This document shows positions 1-9,580 of a stretch of 64,000 nt of DNA, in pieces; the stretch's first letter is position 1; each line of letters starts with the position of its first letter. The notes under the pieces were generated by a model that had not been told where the DNA came from, ran no database searches, and saw only the letters and a list, made by a program, of their open reading frames with translations. A program made the translations under genes and the position numbers. Location: the NCBI RefSeq assembly GCF_002965065.1, contig NZ_PTRE01000078.1:1-64000 (forward strand), written 5' to 3'. This stretch comes from Escherichia sp. MOD1-EC7003. GTDB lineage: Bacteria > Pseudomonadota > Gammaproteobacteria > Enterobacterales > Enterobacteriaceae.

Positions 1-72
1 CTGGAAAGTTGATCTGAGCTCTCAGTAAATATCAATACGGTTCTGACGAGCCGCTTACAATCATGCATCTCA

Positions 73-93
73 CAGGCCCGCATCTCGGGCCTG
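73..93 (+). terminator. Hairpin upstream of fadK
   Basis: A perfect 8-bp GC-rich stem (CAGGCCCG / CGGGCCTG) with a 5-nt loop is followed by a T-containing stretch. It lies between the two possible fadK starts (ATG at 63 and ATG at 117). It may end the transcript of the upstream gene, which favours ATG 117 as the native fadK start. Positions 1-62 contain no gene I can identify; a short frame closing with TAA at 26-28 could be the 3' end of an upstream gene. Confidence 0.4.
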
Positions 94-116
94 ATGTTCT
101 GTTTCGAGAGTCCAAA

Positions 117-1683
117 ATGAAAGTGACATTAACGTTTAATGAACAACGTCGTGCGGCGTATCGTCAGCAAGGGTTATGGGGCGATGCGTCAGTACACCTA
201 TAGCGAGCTCGATCACGCCGCAAGCTGTCTGGCAAACTGGATGCTGGCGAAGGGTATTGAGTCAGGCGATCGCATCGCATTTCAACTGCCTGGTTGGTGT
301 GAATTTACCGTTATCTATCTTGCCTGCCTGAAAACCGGTGCAGTTTCCGTGCCGCTGTTGCCTTCCTGGCGGGAAGCAGAACTGGTATGGGTGCTCAATA
401 AATGTCAGGCAAAAATGTTCTTTGCACCGACGCTGTTTAAACAATCGCGTCCGGTAGATTTAATCCTGCCGCTGCAAAATCAGCTTCCACGACTACAACA
501 AATTGTTGGCGTGGACAAACTGGCCCCTGCCACCTCTTCCCTCTCGTTAAGTCAGATTATTGCCGACAATACCCCACTGACCACGGCGATAACGACCCAC
601 GGCGATGAATTAGCAGCAGTGCTGTTTACCTCCGGAACCGAGGGTCTGCCAAAGGGCGTGATGCTAACGCATAACAATATTCTCGCCAGTGAGCGGGCTT
701 ATTGTGCGCGGCTAAACCTGACCTGGCAGGATGTCTTTATGATGCCTGCGCCACTTGGTCACGCAACAGGGTTTCTGCATGGCGTAACAGCACCATTTTT
801 GATTGGTGCTCGCAGCGTGTTGTTAGATATTTTCACCCCGGAAGCCTGTCTTTTGCTACTTGAGCAGCAGCGGTGTACCTGCATGCTCGGCGCAACGCCG
901 TTTGTCTATGATCTTTTAAATTTACTTGAGAAACAGCCTGCCGATCTTTCAGCACTGCGTTTCTTTCTTTGCGGCGGTACCACAATCCCTAAAAAAGTGG
1001 CGCGTGAATGCCTGCAGCGCGGCATTAAATTATTAAGCGTTTATGGTTCCACAGAAAGCTCGCCGCACGCGGTGGTGAATCTCGACGATCCTTTGTCGCG
1101 CTTTATGCACACCGATGGTTACGCTGCCGCGGGCGTAGAGATTAAAGTGGTCGATGACGCACGCAAGACCTTACCGCCAGGTTACGAAGGTGAAGAAGTC
1201 TCGCGTGGTCCCAATGTGTTTATGGGGTATTTTGATGAACCTGAATTAACCGCCCTTGCGCTGGATGAAGAAGGCTGGTATTACAGCGGCGATCTCTGCC
1301 GTATGGATGAGGCTGGCTATATAAAAATAACCGGGCGCAAGAAAGATATTATTGTCCGCGGCGGGGAAAATATTAGCAGCCGTGAAGTGGAAGATATTTT
1401 ATTGCAGCATCCTAAAATTCATGATGCCTGTGTGGTTGCGATGCCCGATGAACGTTTAGGTGAACGTTCATGCGCTTATGTCGTGCTGAAAGCGCCGCAT
1501 CATTCATTATCACTGGAAGATGTAGTCGCTTTTTTTAGCCGTAAACGGGTAGCAAAATATAAATATCCTGAATATATCGTGCTAACAGAGAAATTACCGC
1601 GCACAGCTTCAGGTAAAATACAAAAGTTTTTGTTAAGGAAAGATATTATCCAACGTCTGGTAAAAACATGCGTCGAGGTGTAA
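117..1683 (+). pseudogene. fadK: fadK, acyl-CoA synthetase, 5' deletion and frameshift
   Basis: FadK is an ATP-dependent acyl-CoA synthetase for short and medium chain fatty acids in anaerobic beta-oxidation. The body of the protein is clear: the AMP-binding motif TSGTEGLPKG, the YGSTE motif, the YYSGDL motif and a C-terminal GKIQK segment. The native frame from ATG 117 (MKVTLTFNEQ) reads 25 codons to GDAS at 180-191 and stops at TAG 201-203. The rest of the gene continues in another frame, entering at about 184. From memory K-12 has roughly 25 more residues here, so about 75 bp, not a multiple of three, appear to be lost. The frame opening at ATG 139 has no ribosome-binding site and lacks the N-terminal start of the adenylation domain. 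Restart at ATG 184, which lies before the TAG, is conceivable. I infer an inactive gene. Confidence 0.85.
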
Positions 1684-1693
1684 GCCATAAAAA

Positions 1694-1723
1694 GAACAGC
1701 ACCTCAGAAAAGAGGCGCTGTTC
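1694..1723. terminator. Bidirectional terminator between fadK and the SDR gene
   Basis: A 12-bp stem with one mismatch (GAACAGCACCTC / GAGGCGCTGTTC) around a 6-nt A-rich loop lies between two convergent genes that end at 1683 and 1734. An A-run precedes it on the plus strand, so a U-run follows it in the minus-strand transcript. It probably ends the cassette operon. Confidence 0.6.
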
Positions 1724-1733
1724 TCAGCTTCGA

Positions 1734-2477
1734 CTAACCACGTCCGACATACGGCATATTATTTGCCATAATCGTTATTTCCAGAACATTCGTCGTAATG
1801 GGCAACTGGGCCATCATCTGAATGGCTGCTGCAACATCTGCAACATTCATCATATCTTCCGCTTTAATAGCGCCATCTGCCTGATAAACGCCCTTCCGCA
1901 TCCGGTTTGATAATGTTGTTTCAGCATTGCCGATATTAATTTGCCCACAAGCAATATTAAATTTACGACAATCCAGTGATATTGCCTTAGTCAATCCAGT
2001 AACGGCATGTTTCGATGCTGTGTATGGTGCCGTATAAAGGCGCGGTGTCAATGCAGAAATCGACGCATTGTTAATAATACGTCCTCCCATTGGCTGCTGC
2101 GCTTTCATAATTTTAATCGCCTCTTTCGAACACAAAAATGTCGAGTGAATATTGGCGTTAAACACGCGAGTCCACTCAGCAAACTCAATCTCTTCAATAC
2201 TTTTAGCCGGGCTATTATTACCCGCATTATTGAACAAGAGATCCAGTCGACCAAAACGCGCCTTAATCTCGGCAAATAGCGCAACGACAGCGGACTCATC
2301 CGTGACATCGGCAACCAGAGGAACAAACCGTTCTTCGGCTAATCCTTGTGCACATTGCTGTAAGGTTTCTTCGTTACGTGCAGCAACAATAACCGTATAT
2401 CCAATGTCATAGAGTGCCTTTGCTGCTGCGTAGCCGATGCCTTTACTTCCCCCCGTCACCAGGGCAATTTTTGTCAT
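1734..2477 (-). CDS. Short-chain dehydrogenase/reductase, last gene of cassette
   Basis: This is a 247-residue classical SDR oxidoreductase. The N-terminal nucleotide motif TGGSKGIG is at residues 8-15, NNAG at 83-86, the catalytic serine at about 139, and Tyr152-x3-Lys156. The family interconverts hydroxyl and keto groups with NAD(P)H; the substrate cannot be read from the sequence. It is the fourth gene of a minus-strand operon and starts 12 bp after the YhcH-like gene. With the D-2-hydroxyacid dehydrogenase upstream, it could complete an oxidation/reduction pair that inverts or moves a hydroxyl group on an imported acid (inference). I do not recognise it from K-12. Confidence 0.85.
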   Translation of the reverse strand: MTKIALVTGGSKGIGYAAAKALYDIGYTVIVAARNEETLQQCAQGLAEERFVPLVADVTDESAVVALFAEIKARFGRLDLLFNNAGNNSPAKSIEEIEFAEWTRVFNANIHSTFLCSKEAIKIMKAQQPMGGRIINNASISALTPRLYTAPYTASKHAVTGLTKAISLDCRKFNIACGQINIGNAETTLSNRMRKGVYQADGAIKAEDMMNVADVAAAIQMMAQLPITTNVLEITIMANNMPYVGRG

Positions 2478-2489
2478 AACCCGCTCTGC

Positions 2490-2969
2490 CTATAATAAAC
2501 TCATGTCGATTTTCACGACTGTTTTTTTGATTTTTTCCACGTTATCGACTTTATAACATGCCCGATGTACCTCTTCCGGGAAGACCACCACAAACTGTCC
2601 TGGTGTCAGCGTGATGACTCGATCATTAATACGCTCATCGGCGTAAAAAATAACATCGCGGTCGCCCAGGTGGCTTTCTACAACCGAATTTTTTCCATCA
2701 TCAAAATCCACACAAATCCGTTCTTCTCCGGCAATCAAGAAATGAACATCGAGATATTTACGATGGACTTCCGGGCGGCATTCATTCAACGGTTTGGTCA
2801 TCGGTTCGACCACGGTATAAAATATTGAGTCATCCTGAATAAAAACCTTCTCCCCCACAGGAGCACTATTCAGATCATGTTGTGAAAGATACTCAATGAC
2901 ACGAGCAATGACAGGATGAAATGCCCGCTTTTGTTGTTCACTAAGATATGCAATATCGCCATAAATCAT
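2490..2969 (-). CDS. YhcH/YjgK/YiaL family protein
   Basis: This 159-residue protein belongs to the DUF386 (YhcH/YiaL/EbgC-like) beta-barrel family. The conserved metal-site region PEVHRKYLDVHF covers about residues 66-77 (Glu67, His69, Asp74, His76), and a second histidine lies in FPEEVHRA (His135). Family members sit in sugar and sugar-acid operons (yiaL, the nan-linked yhcH, ebgC) and are thought to act on sugars or sugar acids, for example by anomerisation or isomerisation. It starts 10 bp after the dehydrogenase gene and is preceded by a GGCGGA ribosome-binding site. Its presence suggests a sugar-derived or otherwise polyhydroxylated acid as the cassette substrate (inference). Confidence 0.85.
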   Translation of the reverse strand: MIYGDIAYLSEQQKRAFHPVIARVIEYLSQHDLNSAPVGEKVFIQDDSIFYTVVEPMTKPLNECRPEVHRKYLDVHFLIAGEERICVDFDDGKNSVVESHLGDRDVIFYADERINDRVITLTPGQFVVVFPEEVHRACYKVDNVEKIKKTVVKIDMSLL

Positions 2970-2979
2970 ATTTTCCGCC

Positions 2980-3939
2980 TTATTGAGTAACAGGGGTAAT
3001 CACTGGCTGTCCGCTAAAGAAAGCCTGTAAGTTATCAAAAACCAAATCTGCCATCGCATTAAATGTTTCGCTCGTTCCGCTCGCGATATGTGGCGTAAGG
3101 ACAACATTGTCCAGGGTCAATAATTGCTCAGGCACATGTGGTTCGTTGGCATACACGTCCAGTGCTGCCCCTGCAATAATGTTATTTTGCAAAGCATCAA
3201 TCAGATCGGTTTCGTTCACCACTGAACCTCGGGAAATACTGATCAAATGCCCGGATTTACCTAATGCCTGCAGAACAGATTTGTCTATAACACCTCGTGT
3301 ACTCGCACCACCTGGCAGCGTCAGAACGAGGAAATCAACCGCTTGTGCCAACGAAACCAGCGAATCATGCGCCGTCCATTCAGGTTTGTTATGTGGTTTT
3401 GGGTCGAAATAATGAATTTCCATTTCAAATGCTGCTGCACGGCGGGCAACCGCATTACCAATGTTCCCCAGACCAACAATCCCGCAACGTTTACCACTCA
3501 CTTTCGTCGCCATCGGGAAACGCCCTTCATTTGGCCAACGGCCGTCTCGGACATAGCGATCGGCAATGTTGATGCGTCGGGCAACGTTGAGCAGTAACGC
3601 CATACCAATGTCAGCAACACAGTCGTTAAGTACGCCAGGCGTGTTGGTGACGATAACGCCATGCTCCCTGGCTGCCACAATATCAATAGGGTCATAACCC
3701 ACACCGTTGCTGGCAATAATCTTCAGATTCGGAAATTTTTCAATTAGCGCCCGGGAAGCCCCCATTACCGGATTACCACTGGTCACCAGCGCCTGAATAT
3801 TCGGCGCGATTTGCGTGTAAAAAGCGTCTGCGTCGGTCAGTTCCCACAAGCGATATGCGGTGAAGGTAGATTCAACTTTAGCCATTAAGCGGTCACTTAG
3901 TTTGCCGACGATCGCCACCTGAATATCTTTTAAGTTCAT
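2980..3939 (-). CDS. D-isomer-specific 2-hydroxyacid dehydrogenase
   Basis: This 319-residue protein has the full D-2-hydroxyacid dehydrogenase layout. The Rossmann motif GLGNIG is at about residues 156-161, the catalytic Arg237 is in ISRGSVV, Glu266 is in ANEP and His284 is in TPHIASGT. The family reversibly reduces 2-keto acids to D-2-hydroxyacids with NAD(P)H; glyoxylate/hydroxypyruvate reductases and phosphoglycerate dehydrogenase are relatives. The start ATG follows AAGGA at good spacing. It is the second gene of the cassette, 35 bp after the transporter gene, so its likely substrate is the imported acid or an intermediate made from it (inference). Confidence 0.9.
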   Translation of the reverse strand: MNLKDIQVAIVGKLSDRLMAKVESTFTAYRLWELTDADAFYTQIAPNIQALVTSGNPVMGASRALIEKFPNLKIIASNGVGYDPIDIVAAREHGVIVTNTPGVLNDCVADIGMALLLNVARRINIADRYVRDGRWPNEGRFPMATKVSGKRCGIVGLGNIGNAVARRAAAFEMEIHYFDPKPHNKPEWTAHDSLVSLAQAVDFLVLTLPGGASTRGVIDKSVLQALGKSGHLISISRGSVVNETDLIDALQNNIIAGAALDVYANEPHVPEQLLTLDNVVLTPHIASGTSETFNAMADLVFDNLQAFFSGQPVITPVTQ

Positions 3940-3974
3940 ACATTATTCCTTGATTGATGTTTGCCGCAGGCCAC

Positions 3975-5375
3975 TTACCACAGGCCAAGAATTTTCCACC
4001 ACACCGCCCCCAGTCCGAACCAGATGACAATGTTCAACAACATGACGATAAAGCCCAGCCGCCACCATTCTCGTTGCGAGACATAGCCTGCGCCGTAATA
4101 GATCACTGCGGGTCCGTTGCCATAATGCGAAATGCCGCTCATCAGGTTAGTGACGAACGCCAGTGACAGAGCCGCCATCATCGGCGGTGCGCCAGCAGCA
4201 ACAGAGACTCCACCAAAAGCGGCATACATTGCCACCACATGCGGCGTACTTCCGGCAAAGAAATAGTGGGAATAGCAGTAAACTATCAGCAGTACCGTTA
4301 GAGTGATCTCCCACGGAATGCCAGTGAACAGAGCTGACGTTGTGACAGCAAACCATTTGAACAGGCCAAGCTGATTGAGCTTATCTGCCATACAGATCAT
4401 GACGCCCAGCCAGACCAGAATGTCCCAGGCCCCCTTCTCTGACTGCACATCTTGCCAGGTGATAATTCGGGTCATCAGCATTAAACAGACGCCGGAAAGC
4501 GCAACAGCCGTTGCATCCAGCCCAGTCCATTTCGAGGTACTCCAGGCCAACAATGAAAGCAGGAAAATACCAATCGTCACGAGCTCATCACGGGTTACCG
4601 GTCCCATTTTGACAAGTTCTTCCTGTGCCAACGCTTTGGCTTCTGGCGTCTTTTTAATCTCTGGCGGGTAGAGTTTGTAAATGACCAACGGCATGGTGAT
4701 AAAAGCAATAATCCCCGGCACCAGCGCACTTAGCGTCCACATTCCCCATGAGATATCGACAAATAAGGTGCTGGCCGCCAGAGACACAATCAGTGCATTA
4801 GGTGCGCTGGCCGTCATAAACATCGAGGAGGAGAGACAGTTGGAATGGAACACCGTCTGCATCAGATAAGCGCCAATTTTACGCGGCCCTTGATCCGGTT
4901 CAGACCCAAAGCTGTTAGAGACACTGCGAACAATCGGGAACAAAATCCCCCCTGCTCGCGCCGTGTTTGATGGCGTGGCGGGCGCGATAATCATATCACT
5001 TAGCGCCAATGTATAACCCAGACGCAACGAGCTGCCGCCAAATCCGCGAATCAGCAAATAGGCGATACGCCGCCCCAACCCCGTTTTGATGAATCCTTTC
5101 GCATAAAGGAATGCGGCGACAATAAGCCATACCGTGGTGCTGCTGAAACCTTTTAAGGCTTCGCTGGTTTTCATCATACCGGTAAGCATAATGAAACTAA
5201 TGGCTATTAACGCAATAGCGCCTACTGGCAAAGGTTGCAGAATAAACGCCACCACAGTGGTGATGAATATAGCCAGAATATGCCAGGTTAAAGGTGTTAA
5301 TCCTTCGGGAACGGGGAAAAACCAAATAGCGAGTGCAACAATCGCACAAATCAGGACTTTCAAATAGCAACTCAT
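3975..5375 (-). CDS. DASS-family carboxylate transporter (CitT/TtdT-like)
   Basis: This is a polytopic inner-membrane protein of about 466 residues, in the divalent anion:sodium symporter family, on the CitT/TtdT side. Hydrophobic helices run throughout. The family SNT motif is in APATPSNTARAGG (about residues 133-145), and a C-terminal counterpart is in SGISHYGNG (about 413-421). Relatives carry citrate, tartrate, succinate or similar carboxylates by antiport or sodium symport. I chose ATG 5375 because AGGGA precedes it at proper spacing; the longer frame begins with TTG. It is the promoter-proximal gene of the cassette and would import its substrate. The exact ligand is unknown. Confidence 0.88.
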   Translation of the reverse strand: MSCYLKVLICAIVALAIWFFPVPEGLTPLTWHILAIFITTVVAFILQPLPVGAIALIAISFIMLTGMMKTSEALKGFSSTTVWLIVAAFLYAKGFIKTGLGRRIAYLLIRGFGGSSLRLGYTLALSDMIIAPATPSNTARAGGILFPIVRSVSNSFGSEPDQGPRKIGAYLMQTVFHSNCLSSSMFMTASAPNALIVSLAASTLFVDISWGMWTLSALVPGIIAFITMPLVIYKLYPPEIKKTPEAKALAQEELVKMGPVTRDELVTIGIFLLSLLAWSTSKWTGLDATAVALSGVCLMLMTRIITWQDVQSEKGAWDILVWLGVMICMADKLNQLGLFKWFAVTTSALFTGIPWEITLTVLLIVYCYSHYFFAGSTPHVVAMYAAFGGVSVAAGAPPMMAALSLAFVTNLMSGISHYGNGPAVIYYGAGYVSQREWWRLGFIVMLLNIVIWFGLGAVWWKILGLW

Positions 5376-5847
5376 ATGCAATCCCTGTAGCTGTTTCTCA
5401 CCGCTTGCGGAGAGAGTGGTTCCTGTTTTCTGTACAGCCAGACAAATCAGAAAATCGGTTTTAGTTCGAATAAATTGTCTGAATTACATAATCTGCGCTT
5501 ATGTCTGAATAACGGTGCGGTAATTTTTCATGGTCATATCCTTTTTTATGCTGTGGTTGAAGACAGTATAAAAACGGGACTCACCAGTGACTTCGTGCAA
5601 TCCAACGAACTCTGGACGAAAAAATTACGCATATGCTTAAGGAAATTGACGAGTGATCACATTCGACTTTGAGAAAAAACGGTATCGGGAATTAATCTGT
5701 GGAGAGACTCGCAAACAAATTAAAATCAGAAAAAAGACCAGCCAATTATTCAGATGATGCCCGGAAGATTTTTTACAGTTGAGTACGGCATTGCACAAGC
5801 GCATTTGCCGGAAGTAGTTTGTTAAAAGGTAGGGGGATAGAAATGGA
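5376..5847. other. Intergenic region between cassette and ppsA, coding-like fragments
   Basis: This roughly 470-bp gap must hold the cassette promoter on the minus strand. On the plus strand a frame is open from 5391 to 5672 without a credible start. A second short frame ends at TGA 5654-5656 and overlaps a GTG-initiated frame (5653 to about 5755, ending in QLFR-stop). The amino-acid composition of these pieces looks protein-like, but none matches a family I know. They may be the remains of a regulator or other decayed gene, or chance. No helix-turn-helix motif is visible. Confidence 0.3.
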
Positions 5848-5870
5848 CCCGGCGACAAAACGCCGCCGGG
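5848..5870 (-). terminator. Putative ppsA terminator
   Basis: A 7-bp stem (CCCGGCG / CGCCGGG) with a 9-nt loop lies just after the ppsA stop. Only a weak T-rich tail follows in the transcript. Confidence 0.5.
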
Positions 5871-5878
5871 GATTTATT

Positions 5879-8257
5879 TTATTTCTTCAGTTCAGCCAGG
5901 CTTAACCATGTTTGTACCACGGTATCCGGGTTCAGAGACAGACTATCGATCCCCTCTTCCATCAACCATGCGGCAAAGTCTTCGTGGTCAGATGGCCCCT
6001 GACCGCAAATGCCAACATATTTGCCTTGTTTCTTCGCGGCACGAATCGCCATCGACAGCAGTGCTTTCACCGCATCGTTGCGCTCATCGAACAGTTCAGA
6101 CACCACGCCGGAGTCGCGGTCCAGACCGAGCGCCAGCTGCGTCATGTCGTTTGAGCCAATTGAGAAGCCGTCGAAATATTCGAGGAACTGTTCTGCCAGC
6201 AAGGCGTTGGACGGAATTTCACACATCATGATAATCTTCAGCCCGTTCTCGCCACGTTTCAGCCCCTGGCGCGCCAGTTCTTCAACCACCGCTTTCGCCT
6301 GATCTACGGTACGCACGAACGGGATCATGATCTCAACGTTGGTCAGTCCCATGTCGTTGCGCACACGTTTCACAGCTTCACACTCCAGCGCGAAGCAGTC
6401 GCGGAAGCTGTCGGAAACATAGCGGCCCGCACCACGGAAGCCGAGCATGGGGTTCTCTTCCTCTGGCTCGTAACGCTCACCGCCTACCAGGTTAGCGTAT
6501 TCATTCGATTTAAAGTCAGAGAGACGTACAATGACGCGCTTCGGATAAAACGCGGCACCCAGCGTCGCGATCCCTTCGGTCAGACGACCAACGTAGAACT
6601 CACGCGGTGAATCAAAACCTTTCATCATCTCGCGGATTTCGTTTTGCAACTGCGGTTCTTGATCGTCAAACTCAAGCAGTGCGCGTGGGTGGACGCCAAT
6701 CATACGGTTGATGATAAATTCCAGACGCGCAAGGCCCACGCCTTCGTTCGGCAAACAGGCGAAGTCGAAAGCACGGTCCGGGTTCCCGACGTTCATCATC
6801 ACTTTCAACGGCAGATCCGGCATCGTTTCTACGCTGGAGCTTTTCACGCTAAATTCCAGCAACTCAGCATAGACGTAACCGGTATCCCCTTCGGCACAAG
6901 AAACAGTGACGCTCTCACCATCTTTCATCCGTTCTGTTGCATCACCACAGCCCACTACCGCCGGAATGCCAAGTTCACGAGCGATGATCGCCGCGTGACA
7001 GGTACGACCGCCACGGTTGGTGACGATGGCAGATGCTTTCTTCATGATCGGTTCCCAGTCCGGGTCGGTCATGTCAGTAACCAGCACGTCGCCAGGTTCG
7101 ATGCGGTTCATTTCGCTGATGTCATGGATGACTTTTACCGGCCCCGCGCCGATGCGATGACCGATAGCACGGCCTTCGGCGATTATCTTACCCTGTGAAT
7201 GCAGCGTATAACGCTCCATGACCTGACCGCGTGAACGCACGGTTTCCGGTCGCGCCTGCACAATGAATAGTTTGCCAGTGTGGCCATCTTTCGCCCACTC
7301 AATATCCATCGGGCGGCCGTAGTGTTTCTCAATTTGTACGGCCTGTTTTGCCAGTTCCTGCACTTCTTCGTTGGTCAGCGAGAAGATGTCACGCTGTTCC
7401 TGCGGTACGTCTTCAATTTTAACCTGCTTGCCGTGCTCCTGGGTCGGCGCGTAGACCATGCGGATTTTTTTCGATCCCATGGTGCGGCGCACGATAGCCG
7501 GGCGATTCGCTGCCAGTGTCGGTTTATGCACGTAAAACTCATCCGGGTTAACCGCCCCCTGTACCACCATTTCACCGAGGCCCCATGCGGAAGTGATAAA
7601 CACCACCTGGTCGAAACCGGATTCGGTATCAATGGAGAACATCACGCCAGAAGATGCGAGGTCGGAACGCACCATCCGCTGAACACCGGCAGAGAGCGCC
7701 ACACCACGGTGATCGTAACCCTGATGCACACGATATGAGATGGCACGATCGTTAAACAGAGAAGCAAAGACATGTTTCACTGCCACGAGAACGGCGTCAA
7801 AACCCTGAACGTTGAGGAAAGTTTCCTGCTGACCGGCAAAAGAAGCGTCCGGCATATCTTCTGCGGTGGCAGAGGAGCGCACTGCAAACGAGGCGTTTTC
7901 GTCATCGGCAGAAAGCTGTGCATAGGCTTCGCGGATGGCATTTTCCAGCTCAGGCTGGAAGGGAGTGTCGATAATCCACTGGCGGATTTGCGCGCCCGCT
8001 TTCGCAAGCTGGGTAACATCGTCAATATCCGTTTTATCCAGCAGTTCATAGATGCGCTGGTTTACGCCGCTTTGGTCCAGAAACTGGTTAAACGCGTCGG
8101 CGGTTGTGGCGAAACCATTCGGAACGGAAACACCCATTCCGGAAAGGTTAGTAATCATTTCACCCAGGGAGGCATTTTTGCCCCCAACCCTGTCTACATC
8201 ATTCATGCCGAGTTGGTTATACCAAAGCACCAGCGGTGACGAGCCATTGTTGGACAT
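5879..8257 (-). CDS. ppsA: Phosphoenolpyruvate synthase
   Basis: PpsA converts pyruvate, ATP and water into PEP, AMP and phosphate, the entry step of gluconeogenesis from pyruvate. At 792 residues it is full length. It has an N-terminal PEP/pyruvate-binding ATP-grasp domain ([21 protein letters not shown] start). The central swivelling phosphohistidine motif [21 protein letters not shown] is at about residue 420, where the family phospho-His lies. The C-terminal PEP-utilising barrel contains GSNDMTQL and the ICGQGPSD catalytic region. It is divergent from ppsR, the protein that switches it on and off. A Cra-type site lies in the shared upstream region. Confidence 0.98.
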   Translation of the reverse strand: MSNNGSSPLVLWYNQLGMNDVDRVGGKNASLGEMITNLSGMGVSVPNGFATTADAFNQFLDQSGVNQRIYELLDKTDIDDVTQLAKAGAQIRQWIIDTPFQPELENAIREAYAQLSADDENASFAVRSSATAEDMPDASFAGQQETFLNVQGFDAVLVAVKHVFASLFNDRAISYRVHQGYDHRGVALSAGVQRMVRSDLASSGVMFSIDTESGFDQVVFITSAWGLGEMVVQGAVNPDEFYVHKPTLAANRPAIVRRTMGSKKIRMVYAPTQEHGKQVKIEDVPQEQRDIFSLTNEEVQELAKQAVQIEKHYGRPMDIEWAKDGHTGKLFIVQARPETVRSRGQVMERYTLHSQGKIIAEGRAIGHRIGAGPVKVIHDISEMNRIEPGDVLVTDMTDPDWEPIMKKASAIVTNRGGRTCHAAIIARELGIPAVVGCGDATERMKDGESVTVSCAEGDTGYVYAELLEFSVKSSSVETMPDLPLKVMMNVGNPDRAFDFACLPNEGVGLARLEFIINRMIGVHPRALLEFDDQEPQLQNEIREMMKGFDSPREFYVGRLTEGIATLGAAFYPKRVIVRLSDFKSNEYANLVGGERYEPEEENPMLGFRGAGRYVSDSFRDCFALECEAVKRVRNDMGLTNVEIMIPFVRTVDQAKAVVEELARQGLKRGENGLKIIMMCEIPSNALLAEQFLEYFDGFSIGSNDMTQLALGLDRDSGVVSELFDERNDAVKALLSMAIRAAKKQGKYVGICGQGPSDHEDFAAWLMEEGIDSLSLNPDTVVQTWLSLAELKK

Positions 8258-8343
8258 CGAACAATCCTTTTGTGATAAATGAACGGTTTGAGAAACACAT
8301 TTCTGCGCATTTATCTTTGCATATTTAACCGGATGAAAAAAAC

Positions 8344-8359
8344 GGTGAATCGTTCAAGC
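8344..8359. promoter_or_regulatory. Cra (FruR) operator upstream of ppsA
   Basis: GGTGAATCGTTCAAGC matches the half-palindromic Cra consensus (TGAAxCGxTTCA type) and lies about 90 bp upstream of ppsA in the 333-bp ppsA-ppsR gap. Cra is known to activate ppsA when glycolytic sugar phosphates are low. The rest of the gap (8258-8590) is AT-rich and holds the two divergent promoters; I see no gene in it. Confidence 0.75.
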
Positions 8360-8590
8360 AAATATATTTTTTTACTTTTTAAGACTGATTCCAGCGTTGC
8401 GCAAATCCCCCTCTCTTCGACAATTTCCACATAAACCACCGGTATAAACAAAACCATAAAAATGAAATGCTGTTTTCATAAAAAATAAAATTGAAGGTTC
8501 ATTTTATAAACCAGACATAACGCTCTACGCTTCCGTGTCTTTTTAATTTATGCTTTCATAGAATTATGTCTGCATCACAGGAAGAACAAA

Positions 8591-9424
8591 ATGGATAATG
8601 CTGTTGATCGCCACGTTTTTTATATTTCTGATGGTACGGCAATAACTGCGGAGGTGTTAGGTCACGCGGTAATGTCGCAATTTCCCGTTACTATCAGCAG
8701 CATTACGCTGCCGTTTGTCGAAAATGAGAGCCGTGCACGGGCGGTGAAGGATCAGATCGACGCCATCTACCAACAGACGGGGGTGCGCCCGCTGGTTTTC
8801 TACTCCATCGTCTTACCGGAGATTCGCGCCATCATTTTGCAAAGCGAGGGGTTTTGTCAGGATATTGTTCAGGCGCTGGTTGCCCCGCTACAACAAGAGA
8901 TGAAACTGGATCCGACGCCGATTGCTCACCGTACCCATGGTCTGAATCCCAATAATCTGAATAAATATGATGCACGTATTGCGGCGATTGATTACACCCT
9001 CGCGCACGATGACGGCATTTCGTTGCGCAATCTGGATCAGGCACAGGTGATTCTGCTCGGCGTCTCTCGCTGCGGTAAGACCCCCACCAGCCTGTATCTG
9101 GCAATGCAATTTGGCATCCGCGCGGCAAACTACCCTTTTATTGCTGACGATATGGACAACCTGGTCCTGCCTGCCTCGCTCAAACCGCTTCAGCATAAAT
9201 TGTTCGGCCTGACTATCGACCCGGAGCGTCTGGCGGCGATTCGTGAGGAACGTCGGGAGAACAGTCGCTACGCCTCGCTTCGTCAGTGCCGGATGGAAGT
9301 CGCGGAAGTGGAAGCGTTATACCGTAAAAATCAGATCCCGTGGATTAACAGTACCAATTATTCGGTAGAAGAGATTGCCACCAAGATCCTCGATATCATG
9401 GGTCTTAGCCGGAGAATGTACTAG
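8591..9424 (+). CDS. ppsR: PEP synthase regulatory protein (ADP-dependent kinase/phosphorylase)
   Basis: PpsR (YdiA, DUF299) inactivates PEP synthase by ADP-dependent threonine phosphorylation and reactivates it by Pi-dependent dephosphorylation. The protein is 277 residues, the normal length. The family P-loop GVSRCGKT is at residues 157-164, inside a conserved block that continues PTSLYLA. It is preceded by AGGAAGAACAAAATG. The adjacent divergent ppsA is its target. The stop codon overlaps the aroH operator region. Confidence 0.96.
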   Translation: MDNAVDRHVFYISDGTAITAEVLGHAVMSQFPVTISSITLPFVENESRARAVKDQIDAIYQQTGVRPLVFYSIVLPEIRAIILQSEGFCQDIVQALVAPLQQEMKLDPTPIAHRTHGLNPNNLNKYDARIAAIDYTLAHDDGISLRNLDQAQVILLGVSRCGKTPTSLYLAMQFGIRAANYPFIADDMDNLVLPASLKPLQHKLFGLTIDPERLAAIREERRENSRYASLRQCRMEVAEVEALYRKNQIPWINSTNYSVEEIATKILDIMGLSRRMY

Positions 9425-9435
9425 ATAACTAGTGC
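9418..9435. promoter_or_regulatory. TrpR operator of aroH
   Basis: GTACTAGATAACTAGTGC carries the CTAG-N4-CTAG core of TrpR operators and matches the known aroH operator. It overlaps the last codons of ppsR. A likely -10 element (TATCAT) sits at 9454-9459. This makes aroH subject to tryptophan repression. Confidence 0.85.
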
Positions 9436-9471
9436 ATTAGCTTATCCTTTTGTTATCATGCTAACCCCCCG

Positions 9472-9492
9472 GCGAGGTGTGACACACCTCGC
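9472..9492 (+). other. Hairpin in the aroH leader
   Basis: A perfect 9-bp stem (GCGAGGTGT / ACACCTCGC) with a 3-nt loop lies about 90 bp upstream of aroH, downstream of its promoter. No U-run follows, so it is not a classical terminator for aroH. It could help end the ppsR transcript or stabilise the aroH leader. Confidence 0.5.
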
Positions 9493-9580
9493 ACTTGAAA
9501 TCAGCAGGGATTGGTTTATCGTGATGCGCATCACTTCCCGGTAGTCCTGCCGTTGAAGCAACAAATTTCTGAGACTTGTA

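Noticed and set aside
139..1683. 514-residue open frame read as an intact fadK from ATG 139
   Set aside because: The first 15 or so codons are an out-of-frame reading of the native N-terminus, there is no ribosome-binding site, and the start of the adenylation domain is missing.
5475..5672. 65-residue frame upstream of the cassette
   Set aside because: It begins with TTG, has no ribosome-binding site and no recognisable family; kept only as possible coding debris.
6644..7198. Long plus-strand open frames inside ppsA
   Set aside because: They are antisense shadows of a strongly conserved coding gene, without starts or families.
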